Of a stretch of 64,000 bases of DNA, positions 8,700-17,482 are shown in pieces. Position 1 is the first letter of the stretch; each line of letters begins with the position of its first letter. The stretch spans positions 1,251,501-1,315,500 of the forward strand of contig NZ_CP060296.1 of the NCBI RefSeq assembly GCF_014303735.1. Direction: 5' to 3'. The DNA is from Variovorax sp. PAMC28562. GTDB taxonomy: Bacteria; Pseudomonadota; Gammaproteobacteria; Burkholderiales; Burkholderiaceae_C. Position numbers and translations under genes: made by a program. Under the pieces are notes generated by a model. It was not told the DNA's origin, did no database searches, and was given only the letters and a program-made list of their open reading frames with translations.

Positions 8700-10397
8700 A
8701 TGAGCGACCTTTCTCAGCCCCTGCAGCTCCACCTGGCTCCGCAACCGCCCCGCGTCGATTACCGGACCGACCCCACCCAGTACCGCCACTGGAAGCTGGA
8801 CGTCGAAGGCGCCGTGGCCCGCCTGTCGCTCGACATCGCCGAGGACGGCGGCATCCGCCCCGGCTACAAGCTCAAGCTCAACAGCTACGACCTGGGCGTC
8901 GACATCGAACTGAGCGATGCGCTGAACCGCGTGCGCTTCGAGCATCCGGAAGTGAAGTCGGTCATCGTCACCAGCGCCAAGGACCGCATCTTTTGTTCGG
9001 GCGCCAACATCTTCATGCTGGGCGTGTCGAGCCACGCCTGGAAGGTCAACTTCTGCAAGTTCACCAATGAAACGCGCAACGGCATCGAAGACACGTCGAA
9101 GCATTCGGGCCTCAAGTTCCTGGCCGCAGTCAACGGTGCCTGCGCCGGTGGCGGTTATGAACTGGCGCTGGCCTGCGACGAGATCGTGCTGGTCGACGAC
9201 CGCTCGTCTTCGGTGTCGCTGCCCGAGGTGCCGCTGCTCGGCGTGCTGCCCGGCACCGGCGGCCTGACGCGCGTGACCGACAAGCGCCATGTGCGGCACG
9301 ATCTGGCCGACATTTTCTGCACCAGCGTCGAAGGCGTGCGCGGCCAGCGCGCGGTCGACTGGCGACTGGTCGATGCCATCGCCAAGCCGGCACAGTTCGC
9401 GGCAGCGGTGCAGGAGCGGGCTGCGAAGTTGGGCGAGGGCAGCCTGCGTTCCGGCGTTGCAGGCAAGGGCGTGCCGCTGACCCGCATCGAGCGCACCGAC
9501 AGCGCCGACGGCATCGCCTACGAGCATGTCACGGTCGTCATCGACCGCACGCGCCGCACCGCGACGCTGACGGTCAAGGCGCCGCCGTCGGCCCAGCCGA
9601 CCGACATCGCCGGCATCGAGGCGGCAGGTGCTGCGTGGTGGCCATTGGCGATGTGCCGCCAGCTCGACGACGCGATCCTCAATCTGCGCACCAACGAACT
9701 CGACATCGGCACCTGGCTCCTGAAAACCGAAGGCGACGCGCAAGCCGTGCTCGCCAGCGACGCGACATTGCTCGCCCACAAAGACCATTGGCTGGTGCGC
9801 GAAACCATCGGTGCGCTGCGTCGAACGCTGGCGCGGCTCGATGTGTCGTCGCGCAGCCTGTTCGCGCTGGTCGAGCCGGGCTCGTGCTTTGCCGGCACGC
9901 TGGCCGAAATCGCCTTTGCAGCCGACCGCAGCTACATGCTGGCGCTGCCCGACGATGCCGCCAAGGCACCGAAGCTCACGCTCAACGAATTCAACTTCGG
10001 CTTCTATCCGATGGTGAACGACCAGAGTCGGCTGCAGCGCCGCTTCTACGAAGAGGCTGCGCCGCTCGAAGCGGTGCGCGGCGCGGCGGGTCAAGCGCTC
10101 GATGCCGACGCTGCACTCGCGCTCGGACTGGTCACCGCCGCACCGGACGACATCGATTGGAACGACGAGATCCGCATCGCGATCGAAGAGCGCGCTGCCA
10201 TGTCGCCCGACTCGCTGACCGGCCTCGAAGCCAACTTGCGTTTCGCCAGCAAGGAGAACATGAACACGCGCATCTTCGGCCGGCTCACCGCCTGGCAGAA
10301 CTGGATCTTCCAGCGCCCCAACGCCGTCGGCCCCAAGGGTGCGCTGAAGGTCTACGGCACGGGCGAAAAGGCCGGCTTCGACACAACCCGTGTCTGA
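8700..10397 (+). CDS. boxC: 2,3-epoxybenzoyl-CoA dihydrolase (BoxC)
   Basis: Cleaves the ring of 2,3-epoxybenzoyl-CoA to 3,4-dehydroadipyl-CoA semialdehyde and formate. The 565 residues match BoxC, a double-length member of the crotonase superfamily. The N-terminal half has the CoA/oxyanion segments IVTSAKDRIFCSGANIFML and NGACAGGGYELALACDEI. A diverged second half follows from about residue 300. An AGGAG site precedes the ATG at 8700. boxC is first in the plus-strand transcript, followed 33 bases later by boxB. In several other bacteria the order is boxA-boxB-boxC. Confidence 0.95.
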   Translation: MSDLSQPLQLHLAPQPPRVDYRTDPTQYRHWKLDVEGAVARLSLDIAEDGGIRPGYKLKLNSYDLGVDIELSDALNRVRFEHPEVKSVIVTSAKDRIFCSGANIFMLGVSSHAWKVNFCKFTNETRNGIEDTSKHSGLKFLAAVNGACAGGGYELALACDEIVLVDDRSSSVSLPEVPLLGVLPGTGGLTRVTDKRHVRHDLADIFCTSVEGVRGQRAVDWRLVDAIAKPAQFAAAVQERAAKLGEGSLRSGVAGKGVPLTRIERTDSADGIAYEHVTVVIDRTRRTATLTVKAPPSAQPTDIAGIEAAGAAWWPLAMCRQLDDAILNLRTNELDIGTWLLKTEGDAQAVLASDATLLAHKDHWLVRETIGALRRTLARLDVSSRSLFALVEPGSCFAGTLAEIAFAADRSYMLALPDDAAKAPKLTLNEFNFGFYPMVNDQSRLQRRFYEEAAPLEAVRGAAGQALDADAALALGLVTAAPDDIDWNDEIRIAIEERAAMSPDSLTGLEANLRFASKENMNTRIFGRLTAWQNWIFQRPNAVGPKGALKVYGTGEKAGFDTTRV

Positions 10398-10430
10398 ACT
10401 ACATCCACAGAGACAACCCAAGGAACAACG

Positions 10431-11858
10431 ATGAGCACCGTCAACTACAGCGAGAAGATCCCGAACAACGTCAACCTGGGTGAAGACCGCACGCTGCAGC
10501 GCGCGCTCGAAGGCTGGCAACCCAACTTCATCAACTGGTGGGACGACGTCGGCCCGGACGGATCGACCGACCACGATGTGTACCTGCGCACGGCCGTGAG
10601 CGTCGACCCGCAGGGCTGGGCGCAGTTCGGCCACGTCAAGATGCGCGACTACCGCTGGGGTATTTTTTTGAACCCGGGCGATGCCAACCGCGAGATCCAC
10701 TTCGGCGACCACAAGGGCGAGAAGGCCTGGCAGGACGTCCCCGGCGAGCACCGCGCCAACCTGAAACGCATCATCGTGACGCAGGGCGATACCGAACCCG
10801 CATCGGTCGAGCAGCAGCGCCACCTGGGGCTGACCGCGCCGTCGATGTACGACCTGCGCAACCTCTACCAGATCAACGTCGAAGAAGGCCGCCACCTGTG
10901 GGCCATGGTGTATTTGTTGCACAAGCACTTCGGGCGCGACGGCCGCGAAGAAGCGGAGGCACTGTTGCAGCGCACTTCCGGCGACGTGGACAACCCGCGC
11001 ATCCTGGGCGCCTTCAACGAGAAGACGCCCGATTGGCTGGCGTTCTTCATGTTCACCTACTTCACCGACCGCGACGGCAAGTTCCAGCTGTCGGCGTTGG
11101 CCGAAAGTGCCTTCGATCCGCTGGCACGCACCACCAAGTTCATGCTGACCGAAGAGGCGCATCACATGTTCGTCGGCGAGAGCGGCGTGTCGCGCGTGCT
11201 GTCGCGTACCGCTGCCGTCATGAACGAACTCAAGACCGAAGACGCCGGACTGATCCGGGCCGCGGGTGCCATCGACCTGGGCACGATCCAGCGTTACCTC
11301 AACTTCCACTACAGCGTGACCATCGACCTGTTCGGCGCCGACCAGTCGAGCAATGCCGCCATCTTCTACAGCTCGGGCCTGAAGGGCCGCTACGAGGAAG
11401 GCAAGCGCGGTGACGACCACATCCTCAAGGGCCAGACCTACAAGATCCTGGAGGTGCAAAACGGCCAGTTGCAGGAAAAGGACGTGCCGATGCTCAATGC
11501 CCTCAACGAGGTGCTGCGCGACGACTTCATCAAGGACTCGGTGGCCGGTGTCGGCCGCTGGAACAAGGTGCTGGAAAAGGCCGGCATCCCGACGCGTCTG
11601 GTGGTCCCGCACAAGGCTTTCAACCGACAGATCGGCGCACTGGCCGGCATCAAGATGTCGCCGCTCGGCGTGGTCGTGAACGAAGTCGAATGGGCTGCCA
11701 AGAAAAACGAATGGCTGCCGACGCCCGGCGACTTCGCCTTCGTCGCATCGCTGATGGGCCGCGTGGTCGACCCCGGCAAGTTCGCTGGCTGGATCGCGCC
11801 ACCGGTGATGGGTGTGAACCGGCAGCCGGTGGATTTCGAGTACGTGCGCTTCAACTGA
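10431..11858 (+). CDS. boxB: benzoyl-CoA 2,3-epoxidase, oxygenase subunit (BoxB)
   Basis: Di-iron monooxygenase that epoxidises benzoyl-CoA with O2 and electrons from BoxA. The 475-residue length equals characterised BoxB. Candidate iron ligands are in EEGRHLWAMVYLL (near residue 150) and EEAHHMFVGE (near residue 243), the paired ExxH motifs of the ferritin-like four-helix bundle. It is followed six bases later by boxA, so the oxygenase and its reductase are co-translated. Confidence 0.96.
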   Translation: MSTVNYSEKIPNNVNLGEDRTLQRALEGWQPNFINWWDDVGPDGSTDHDVYLRTAVSVDPQGWAQFGHVKMRDYRWGIFLNPGDANREIHFGDHKGEKAWQDVPGEHRANLKRIIVTQGDTEPASVEQQRHLGLTAPSMYDLRNLYQINVEEGRHLWAMVYLLHKHFGRDGREEAEALLQRTSGDVDNPRILGAFNEKTPDWLAFFMFTYFTDRDGKFQLSALAESAFDPLARTTKFMLTEEAHHMFVGESGVSRVLSRTAAVMNELKTEDAGLIRAAGAIDLGTIQRYLNFHYSVTIDLFGADQSSNAAIFYSSGLKGRYEEGKRGDDHILKGQTYKILEVQNGQLQEKDVPMLNALNEVLRDDFIKDSVAGVGRWNKVLEKAGIPTRLVVPHKAFNRQIGALAGIKMSPLGVVVNEVEWAAKKNEWLPTPGDFAFVASLMGRVVDPGKFAGWIAPPVMGVNRQPVDFEYVRFN

Positions 11859-11864
11859 ATCGCC

Positions 11865-13151
11865 ATGAACATGGTCGTTGAAGCCGGCGTCATCAAGCAG
11901 CACTTGATCGACCCGGAGATCTGCATCCGCTGCAACACCTGCGAGGCGACCTGCCCCATTGGTGCGATCACGCACGACGACAACAACTACGTCGTGCGGG
12001 CGGACGTGTGCAACGGTTGCATGGCCTGCATCTCGCCGTGCCCGACCGGCTCGATCGACAACTGGCGCACCGTGCCAATGGCACGTGCGTACTCGATCGA
12101 GGAGCAACTCACCTGGGAAGAGCTGCCAGCAGAACTTACGACGGAACAGCTCGCTGGGGAAGGCGTTTCGCCGAGCGCAGCCGAAGCAGTGGAAGCGCCC
12201 GCAACGGCCGCGACGCAATCCGCTGCGACGGCCGAGCCCGGCACCGTGCCTTTCAATTCATCGGCTTTCGGCGCGACGATGCCGCCCTGGTCGGCCGCGC
12301 ACGCTTACACCAATCTGTTCTCGCCGAAGAAGGCAACCAGCGCGACGGTGGTCGGCAACTTCAACTGCACCGAGGCCGGCTTCGACAGCCAGACGCACCA
12401 CGTCGTACTGGACTTCGGCACGATGCCGTTTCCCGTGCTCGAAGGCCAGTCGATCGGCATCGTGCCGCCGGGCACCGACGCGATGGGCCGCGCCCACCAG
12501 CCACGCCAATACTCAGTCGCGAGCGCGCGCAACGGCGAGCGCCCCGGCTACAACAACCTGTCGCTCACGGTCAAGCGCGTCACCGAAGATCACGTCGGCA
12601 ACGCCGTGCAGGGCATAGCGTCCAACTACGTCTGCGACCTGAAAGTCGGCGACAAGGTCACGGTGGTCGGCCCGTTCGGCTCGACCTTCCTGATGCCGAA
12701 CCACCCCCGGTCGCACATCGTGATGATCTGCACCGGCACCGGCAGCGCGCCGATGCGGGCCATGACCGAATGGCGAAGGCGCCTGCGCAAGAGCGGCAAG
12801 TTCGAAGGCGGCAAGTTGCTGCTGTTCTTCGGCGCGCGCACGCAGCAGGAGCTGCCGTACTTCGGCCCGCTGCAGTCGCTGCCGAAAGATTTCATCGACA
12901 TCAACTTCGCCTTCTCACGCACGCCTAACCAGCCCAAGCGCTACGTGCAGGACCTGATGCGCGAGCGCGCCGCCGACCTCGTCGCGCTGCTCAAGGACGA
13001 GCAGAGCCACTTCTTCGTGTGCGGCCTGAAGAGCATGGAAGAGGGTGTGGTGCTGGCGCTGCGCGACGTGGCGCAAGAGGCCGGGCTCGACTGGGAAACC
13101 GTGGGTGCTGGTCTCAAGCGCGAAGGCCGCCTGCACCTCGAGACCTATTGA
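11865..13151 (+). CDS. boxA: benzoyl-CoA 2,3-epoxidase reductase (BoxA)
   Basis: NADPH-dependent electron donor to BoxB, 428 residues. The N-terminus has two [4Fe-4S] motifs (CIRCNTCEATCP and CNGCMACISPCP) near residues 24-62. An Ala-rich linker (about 85-135) follows, then a ferredoxin-NADP reductase module. The module shows an FAD-binding RQYSVAS and a nucleotide-binding CTGTGSAPMRAM, and ends in HLETY. The layout is that of BoxA. Confidence 0.95.
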   Translation: MNMVVEAGVIKQHLIDPEICIRCNTCEATCPIGAITHDDNNYVVRADVCNGCMACISPCPTGSIDNWRTVPMARAYSIEEQLTWEELPAELTTEQLAGEGVSPSAAEAVEAPATAATQSAATAEPGTVPFNSSAFGATMPPWSAAHAYTNLFSPKKATSATVVGNFNCTEAGFDSQTHHVVLDFGTMPFPVLEGQSIGIVPPGTDAMGRAHQPRQYSVASARNGERPGYNNLSLTVKRVTEDHVGNAVQGIASNYVCDLKVGDKVTVVGPFGSTFLMPNHPRSHIVMICTGTGSAPMRAMTEWRRRLRKSGKFEGGKLLLFFGARTQQELPYFGPLQSLPKDFIDINFAFSRTPNQPKRYVQDLMRERAADLVALLKDEQSHFFVCGLKSMEEGVVLALRDVAQEAGLDWETVGAGLKREGRLHLETY

Positions 13152-13185
13152 GCGTGCCGAAGATCGATCCGCGACAATCCGGCGC

Positions 13186-13629
13186 ATGAAGTTCGCCGAG
13201 TTCCACGCAGGCCAGCGCATCGAGGCAGGGCCACATCACGTGACCGAAGCCGAGGTGCTGTCGTTCGCCACCGCATGGGACCCGCAGTGGTTTCACACCG
13301 ACGCCGAGGCCGCGGCCAAAGGTCCGTTCGGTGGCCTGATCGCCAGCGGCTGGCACACCTGCGGCATCGCGATGCAACTGGTCGTCGGCGCGGCGCTGGC
13401 CGGCTCGGAATCCTTCGCCTCGCCGGGGCTGGCCTACGTGCGCTGGCCGAACCCGGTGCGTCCTGGCGACGCGCTGAAACTCGTCGTCGACGTGATCGAG
13501 GTGCGTCGCTCGGAGAGCAAGCCGCGGCTGGGGATCCTGCGCTGGCGCTGGCAGCTCTTCAACCAGCGCGGACTCGAGGTGCTGGACCTCGAAGCGACCA
13601 GCCTGTTTCGGCTGAACCCGATGCTGTGA
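13186..13629 (+). CDS. MaoC-family (R)-hydratase-like protein
   Basis: Hot-dog-fold protein of 147 residues. I start it at the ATG at 13186 (MKFAEFHAGQ); longer in-frame versions would overlap boxA. The segment TEAEVLSFATAWDPQWFHTDAEAA and the following GPFGGLIASGWHT carry the D-x4-H hydratase motif of MaoC dehydratases. It starts 34 bases after boxA and is probably co-transcribed. A role in hydrating an enoyl-CoA produced downstream of the box reactions is plausible but not demonstrated. Confidence 0.85.
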   Translation: MKFAEFHAGQRIEAGPHHVTEAEVLSFATAWDPQWFHTDAEAAAKGPFGGLIASGWHTCGIAMQLVVGAALAGSESFASPGLAYVRWPNPVRPGDALKLVVDVIEVRRSESKPRLGILRWRWQLFNQRGLEVLDLEATSLFRLNPML

Positions 13630-13726
13630 GGTCGATGAAGCGCGTCGTCGCACAGGCGACCTCGCGCCTCCGTCACCGGGCATTCCCGCTGGATCTGCGC
13701 CAGCTCAGCCGATACGCTCAGGCCCC

Positions 13727-15742
13727 ATGACTGCCCCTTTCGTTCCCCAGATCCGTCTCTATCAAAACTGGCTGCGCGACACGCGCGGCATCGCCTTCGA
13801 TTCGTACGATGCGCTGTGGCGCTGGTCGGTCACCGACCTCGATGCTTTCTGGCAAAGCATCTGGGACTTCAGCCGCATGCAGTCGCCGACGCCACACACC
13901 GCCGTGCTGGCCGAGCGCCGGATGCCGGGTGCTGTCTGGTTCCCCGGCGCCAAGGTCAACTACGCGCGCGAAGTGCTGCGCCACGTCAAGGCGGCGCATG
14001 CGGCCGGCATGCCCGCGATGGTCACGGACAACGAGCTCGGCGAAGTGCGCGAGATGTCGTGGCCCGAGCTCCAGCGCCAGGTCGCTTCGGTCGCGCTCAC
14101 GTTGCGTGGCATGGGAGTGCAGCGCGGCGATCGGGTCGCCGCCTACCTGCCGAACGTGCCCGAAACGATGGTGGCCTTCCTCGCGTGTTCGAGCCTCGGG
14201 GCCGTGTGGAGCGTGTGTGCGCCCGACATGGGCACCGCCGCGGTGGTCGACCGCTTTCGACAGATCGAACCCAAGGTGCTGATCGCGGCCGATGGCGTGC
14301 ACTACGGAGGCAAGCCGATCGACCGCAGCATGGTGGTGCGCGAGTTGCGCGATGCGCTGCCGAGCGTGCAGAGCCTGCTGGTCTTGCGCACACCGTTCGC
14401 GGCCGAGGCGGTCGCGGCAGAAAGCGACTGGGCCACGGCCACGGCGCGCGACGATGCCGAGGTCCACGCCTTCGAGCCCGAGTGGCTGCCCTTCGATCAC
14501 CCCATCTGGATCCTGTATTCGAGCGGCACCACCGGCCTGCCCAAGCCGATCGTGCACGGCCACGGCGGCATCATCCTCACGATGTACGCGTGCGGCCTGC
14601 ACAACGATGTCGGCGCCAGCTACAGCGCCAACAACCTGGGTGAGCGCTACCACTGGTACAGCTCGACCGGCTGGGTCATGTGGAACGCGCAGCTGTCGGG
14701 GCTCGCCTTCGGCGCGACCATCTGCATCTACGACGGTCATCCGGCCGGCAGCAAGGACAAGCCCGACTGGAGCGTGTTGTGGCGCTTCGTGGTGCGGCAC
14801 AAGGTCACGTTCTTCGGCGCGGGCGCCGCCTACTACGCCAACTGCATGAAGTCCGGCATCGAACTCAAGGACAGCGGCGACCTGTCACGTGTGCGGGCGC
14901 TCGGCAGCACCGGCTCGCCATTGGCCGAAGACGTGCAGCGCTGGGGCACCTCGCAGCTGAAGGCGGCCGGTGCGGACCACGTGTGGTGGTGCAACATTTC
15001 GGGCGGCACGGATTTTTGCGGCGCCTTCGTCGGCAGCCACCGCGAATTGCCCGAAGTGCCCGGCCAGATGCAATGCCGCCAGATCGGCCATGCGGTCGAA
15101 GCCTGGAACGAGCAAGGGCTCCCGGTCATCGGCGAGGTCGGCGAGCTGGTCTGCGTGCAACCGATTCCCTCGATGCCGCTCTACCTGTGGGGCGACACCG
15201 ACAACGCGCGCTACCTGTCGAGCTACTTCGACACCTATCCCGGCGTGTGGCGACATGGCGACTGGCTCAGGATCGGCCTCGACGGCGGCTGCATCATCTA
15301 CGGGCGCAGCGACGCGACCATCAACCGCCAGGGCCTCCGCATGGGCACCAGCGAGATCTACAGCGCGGTCGAAGGCCTGCCGGAAGTGCTCGATTCGATG
15401 GTCGTCGATCTCGAGTACCTGGGGCGCGACAGCTACATGCCGTTGTTCGTCGTGCTGCGCCCTGGCATCGCGCTCGACGATGCGATGCGCGCCAAGCTCA
15501 ACAACGCGATCAAGACGCAGTTGTCGCCGCGTTTTCTGCCCAACGACATCTTCGAAGTACCGGAGATTCCGCGCACGCTGTCGGGCAAGAAGCAGGAACT
15601 GCCGATCAAGAAGCTGCTGCTCGGCCAGCCGATCGAGAAGGTGGTCAACAAGGAAGCGATGGCCAACCCGGGCAGCCTGAATTGGTACCTGGCGCTGGCG
15701 GCGGACGAGCGCATTCAGCGGCTGCGCGCGGTGGCCGCCTGA
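13727..15742 (+). CDS. aacS: acetoacetyl-CoA synthetase
   Basis: Activates acetoacetate to acetoacetyl-CoA with ATP and CoA in ketone-body or polyhydroxybutyrate metabolism. The protein has 671 residues, the usual AacS length. It shows the adenylation motif YSSGTTGLPKP (near residue 262), GRSDATINRQGLRMGTSEIY near 525, and the catalytic lysine motif LSGKKQELPIKK near 620. The N-terminus resembles the acetyl-CoA synthetase N-domain (ALWRWSVTDLDAFWQSIWDF). It lies 97 bases after maoC and may be a separate unit. Confidence 0.93.
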   Translation: MTAPFVPQIRLYQNWLRDTRGIAFDSYDALWRWSVTDLDAFWQSIWDFSRMQSPTPHTAVLAERRMPGAVWFPGAKVNYAREVLRHVKAAHAAGMPAMVTDNELGEVREMSWPELQRQVASVALTLRGMGVQRGDRVAAYLPNVPETMVAFLACSSLGAVWSVCAPDMGTAAVVDRFRQIEPKVLIAADGVHYGGKPIDRSMVVRELRDALPSVQSLLVLRTPFAAEAVAAESDWATATARDDAEVHAFEPEWLPFDHPIWILYSSGTTGLPKPIVHGHGGIILTMYACGLHNDVGASYSANNLGERYHWYSSTGWVMWNAQLSGLAFGATICIYDGHPAGSKDKPDWSVLWRFVVRHKVTFFGAGAAYYANCMKSGIELKDSGDLSRVRALGSTGSPLAEDVQRWGTSQLKAAGADHVWWCNISGGTDFCGAFVGSHRELPEVPGQMQCRQIGHAVEAWNEQGLPVIGEVGELVCVQPIPSMPLYLWGDTDNARYLSSYFDTYPGVWRHGDWLRIGLDGGCIIYGRSDATINRQGLRMGTSEIYSAVEGLPEVLDSMVVDLEYLGRDSYMPLFVVLRPGIALDDAMRAKLNNAIKTQLSPRFLPNDIFEVPEIPRTLSGKKQELPIKKLLLGQPIEKVVNKEAMANPGSLNWYLALAADERIQRLRAVAA

Positions 15743-15800
15743 TTGCCCAAAGGAAACCGGTCAGCGTCGCGATGAGCGAAGACGCTGGCTCGGTGCGGCT

Positions 15801-16301
15801 TTGCCCTTGAACGAAAGCCACTGGACTCTCTACTGCGACGGCAGCGCCATGCCCAATCCCGGGCGCATAGGTCTCGGCGCGGTCCTCACCGGACCTGATG
15901 GCACGCGCCACGAACTGTCGGTGGCAACGCACGCCATCGGCTGCAACAACGAGGCGGAACTGAAGGCGCTGACGCACGGCCTCGAAGCAGCGAAGGCGCT
16001 GGGTGCGACGGACGTGCGTGCCTACAGCGACAACAGCGTGCTCGTCGAGCAGCTCGGTGCGAAGACCGCAGGGGCGGTGAAGCCGATCGCGCGCCTCGCG
16101 CACTTGTTCGACGACGCGCGCACCTTGCTCGATTCGTTCGACCACGTAAGCGTCGAATGGATCCCGCGCCATCGCAACGCGCAGGCCGATGCACTCGCGC
16201 GTTCAGCCTTGGGGCTGGAGCCCAAGCGCGTGGCGCGCTTCGGCAAACGGGGAGCTGATCTGATTCGCAACAAAGCGAACTCGGTTCAGGGAAAGCACTG
16301 A
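15801..16301 (+). CDS. RNase HI-like ribonuclease
   Basis: Predicted RNase H-fold nuclease of 166 residues that would cut RNA in RNA-DNA hybrids. The DEDD catalytic set is visible: the first Asp in YCDGSAMPNPG, the Glu in NNEAELKAL, the Asp in AYSDNSVLV, and the last Asp in RHRNAQADALA. No ATG is available at the beginning; TTG at 15801 or 15807 must be used, so the exact N-terminus is uncertain. A short basic C-terminal tail follows the core. It may be a second RNase HI beside the housekeeping rnhA, but no more than one copy is seen here. Confidence 0.85.
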   Translation: MPLNESHWTLYCDGSAMPNPGRIGLGAVLTGPDGTRHELSVATHAIGCNNEAELKALTHGLEAAKALGATDVRAYSDNSVLVEQLGAKTAGAVKPIARLAHLFDDARTLLDSFDHVSVEWIPRHRNAQADALARSALGLEPKRVARFGKRGADLIRNKANSVQGKH

Positions 16302-16345
16302 CTACTTTCGCACGGCAGCGCGTAAAAATGAATCGATAGGAACAC

Positions 16346-16362
16346 AAGCGAACTGTTCGCTT
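16346..16362. promoter_or_regulatory. palindromic operator candidate upstream of CUT2 transporter
   Basis: AAGCGAA-CTG-TTCGCTT, a perfect 7-base inverted repeat with a 3-base centre. It lies 34 bases before the transporter binding-protein start. The half-site AAGCGAACT also occurs once at 16273-16281, at the end of the RNase H gene. Odd-spaced palindromes of this size are typical of LacI or GntR sugar regulators, but no such regulator gene is adjacent. Confidence 0.5.
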
Positions 16363-16396
16363 TGTTCACTCAGTGCTCTGTCCAAGGAAAACTCCC

Positions 16397-17473
16397 ATGT
16401 CCCGAACCATCAGTAGAACCATGCGTTGGGTGGCTGCAGCGGCCGCCACCGTTGCCATGTCAGGTGCGGCGCTGGCCGCCGATGTCGAGATCCTGCCGAA
16501 CGGGCTGATGGCGCCGACCACGACAGAGCAAACCAAGCCCGACCAGTTCAAGAAGGCGCCGCCGTGGCGCATCGGCGTGTCGTTCGGCGGTGTGGGCAAC
16601 ACATGGATCGTCCAGATGATCCAGGAGATGAAATACGAAGCGTCGCTCCACAAGGAGATCGGCGAGTTCATCTTCGTGGAGGCCAACTGGCAAGCCGCCA
16701 AGCAGGTCGCCGACGTGGAAGACCTGCTGACCAAGAAAGTCGATGCGATCATCATCGGGCCGATCTCGGCCGCCATTGGCGCGCCGTTGTCCGCGAAGGC
16801 CGTCAAGCAGGGCATTCCGGTCGTCGTCTTCGGTGCCTTCGGCAAGGCGATGCAGTCGACCACCGAGATCGGCGCGGGGGGCGAGGTGTTCGGCCGCCAG
16901 GGCGGCGAATTTCTGCGCAAGGAACTCAATGGCAAGGGCAGCGTCTGGGCCTTTCGCGGCGTTGCCGGTGTCGATGAAGAGACGCTCCGCTATGACGGCT
17001 TTCGCAAGTCGCTGGTCGGCTCCGACATCAAGATAACCAACGAGGTGTTCGGCGACTGGGGCTACGCCAAGGGCAAGCAGCTCTGCGAGAACCTGGTGTT
17101 GTCGGGCAACGCGGTCGACGGCATCTGGTTCTCCGGTGCCGAGATGACCCGGGCGTGCCTGGACGTGTTCAAGGAAAGCGGCAAGGCGCTGGTGCCGATG
17201 ACCGGCGAAGGCAACAACGGTTTTCTGCGGGCCTGGAAGCAGACCGGCGTGAAGAGCGTCGCTCCGTTGTTCACGCCCGGACTCGGCGCCGCGGTGGTGC
17301 GTGCGTCCGTCGCTTTGCTCGAAGGCAAGCCGCTCTACAAGTCGTACTTTTCGGCGCCCGCTGCCGTGCAACAGGGCGATCTCGACAAGTTCTACCGGCC
17401 CGACCTGAACGACGCCTACTGGCTGCCTTCGACCTTGCCCGAAGCCAAGCTCAAGGAAATGTTCCACCGCTGA
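16397..17473 (+). CDS. CUT2-type ABC transporter substrate-binding protein
   Basis: Periplasmic binding protein of 358 residues, type I fold, resembling the TorT/RbsB group. The start at 16397 (MSRTISRT) gives a clean signal peptide ending SGAALA-A. The mature part has WRIGVSFGGVGNTWIVQMI and a ligand-site strand VDAIIIGPISAAI. It is the first gene of a four-gene importer (SBP, double ATPase, two permeases). The natural ligand is unknown; sugars, polyols or small signalling molecules are all possible in this family. Confidence 0.88.
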   Translation: MSRTISRTMRWVAAAAATVAMSGAALAADVEILPNGLMAPTTTEQTKPDQFKKAPPWRIGVSFGGVGNTWIVQMIQEMKYEASLHKEIGEFIFVEANWQAAKQVADVEDLLTKKVDAIIIGPISAAIGAPLSAKAVKQGIPVVVFGAFGKAMQSTTEIGAGGEVFGRQGGEFLRKELNGKGSVWAFRGVAGVDEETLRYDGFRKSLVGSDIKITNEVFGDWGYAKGKQLCENLVLSGNAVDGIWFSGAEMTRACLDVFKESGKALVPMTGEGNNGFLRAWKQTGVKSVAPLFTPGLGAAVVRASVALLEGKPLYKSYFSAPAAVQQGDLDKFYRPDLNDAYWLPSTLPEAKLKEMFHR

Positions 17474-17482
17474 GTCAGCGTC

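Noticed and set aside
8658..12218. A 1186-codon open frame on the minus strand across boxC-boxB-boxA
   Set aside because: It is antisense to strongly conserved genes. Such long frames arise in GC-rich sequence because stop codons are rare, and it shows no recognisable domain.
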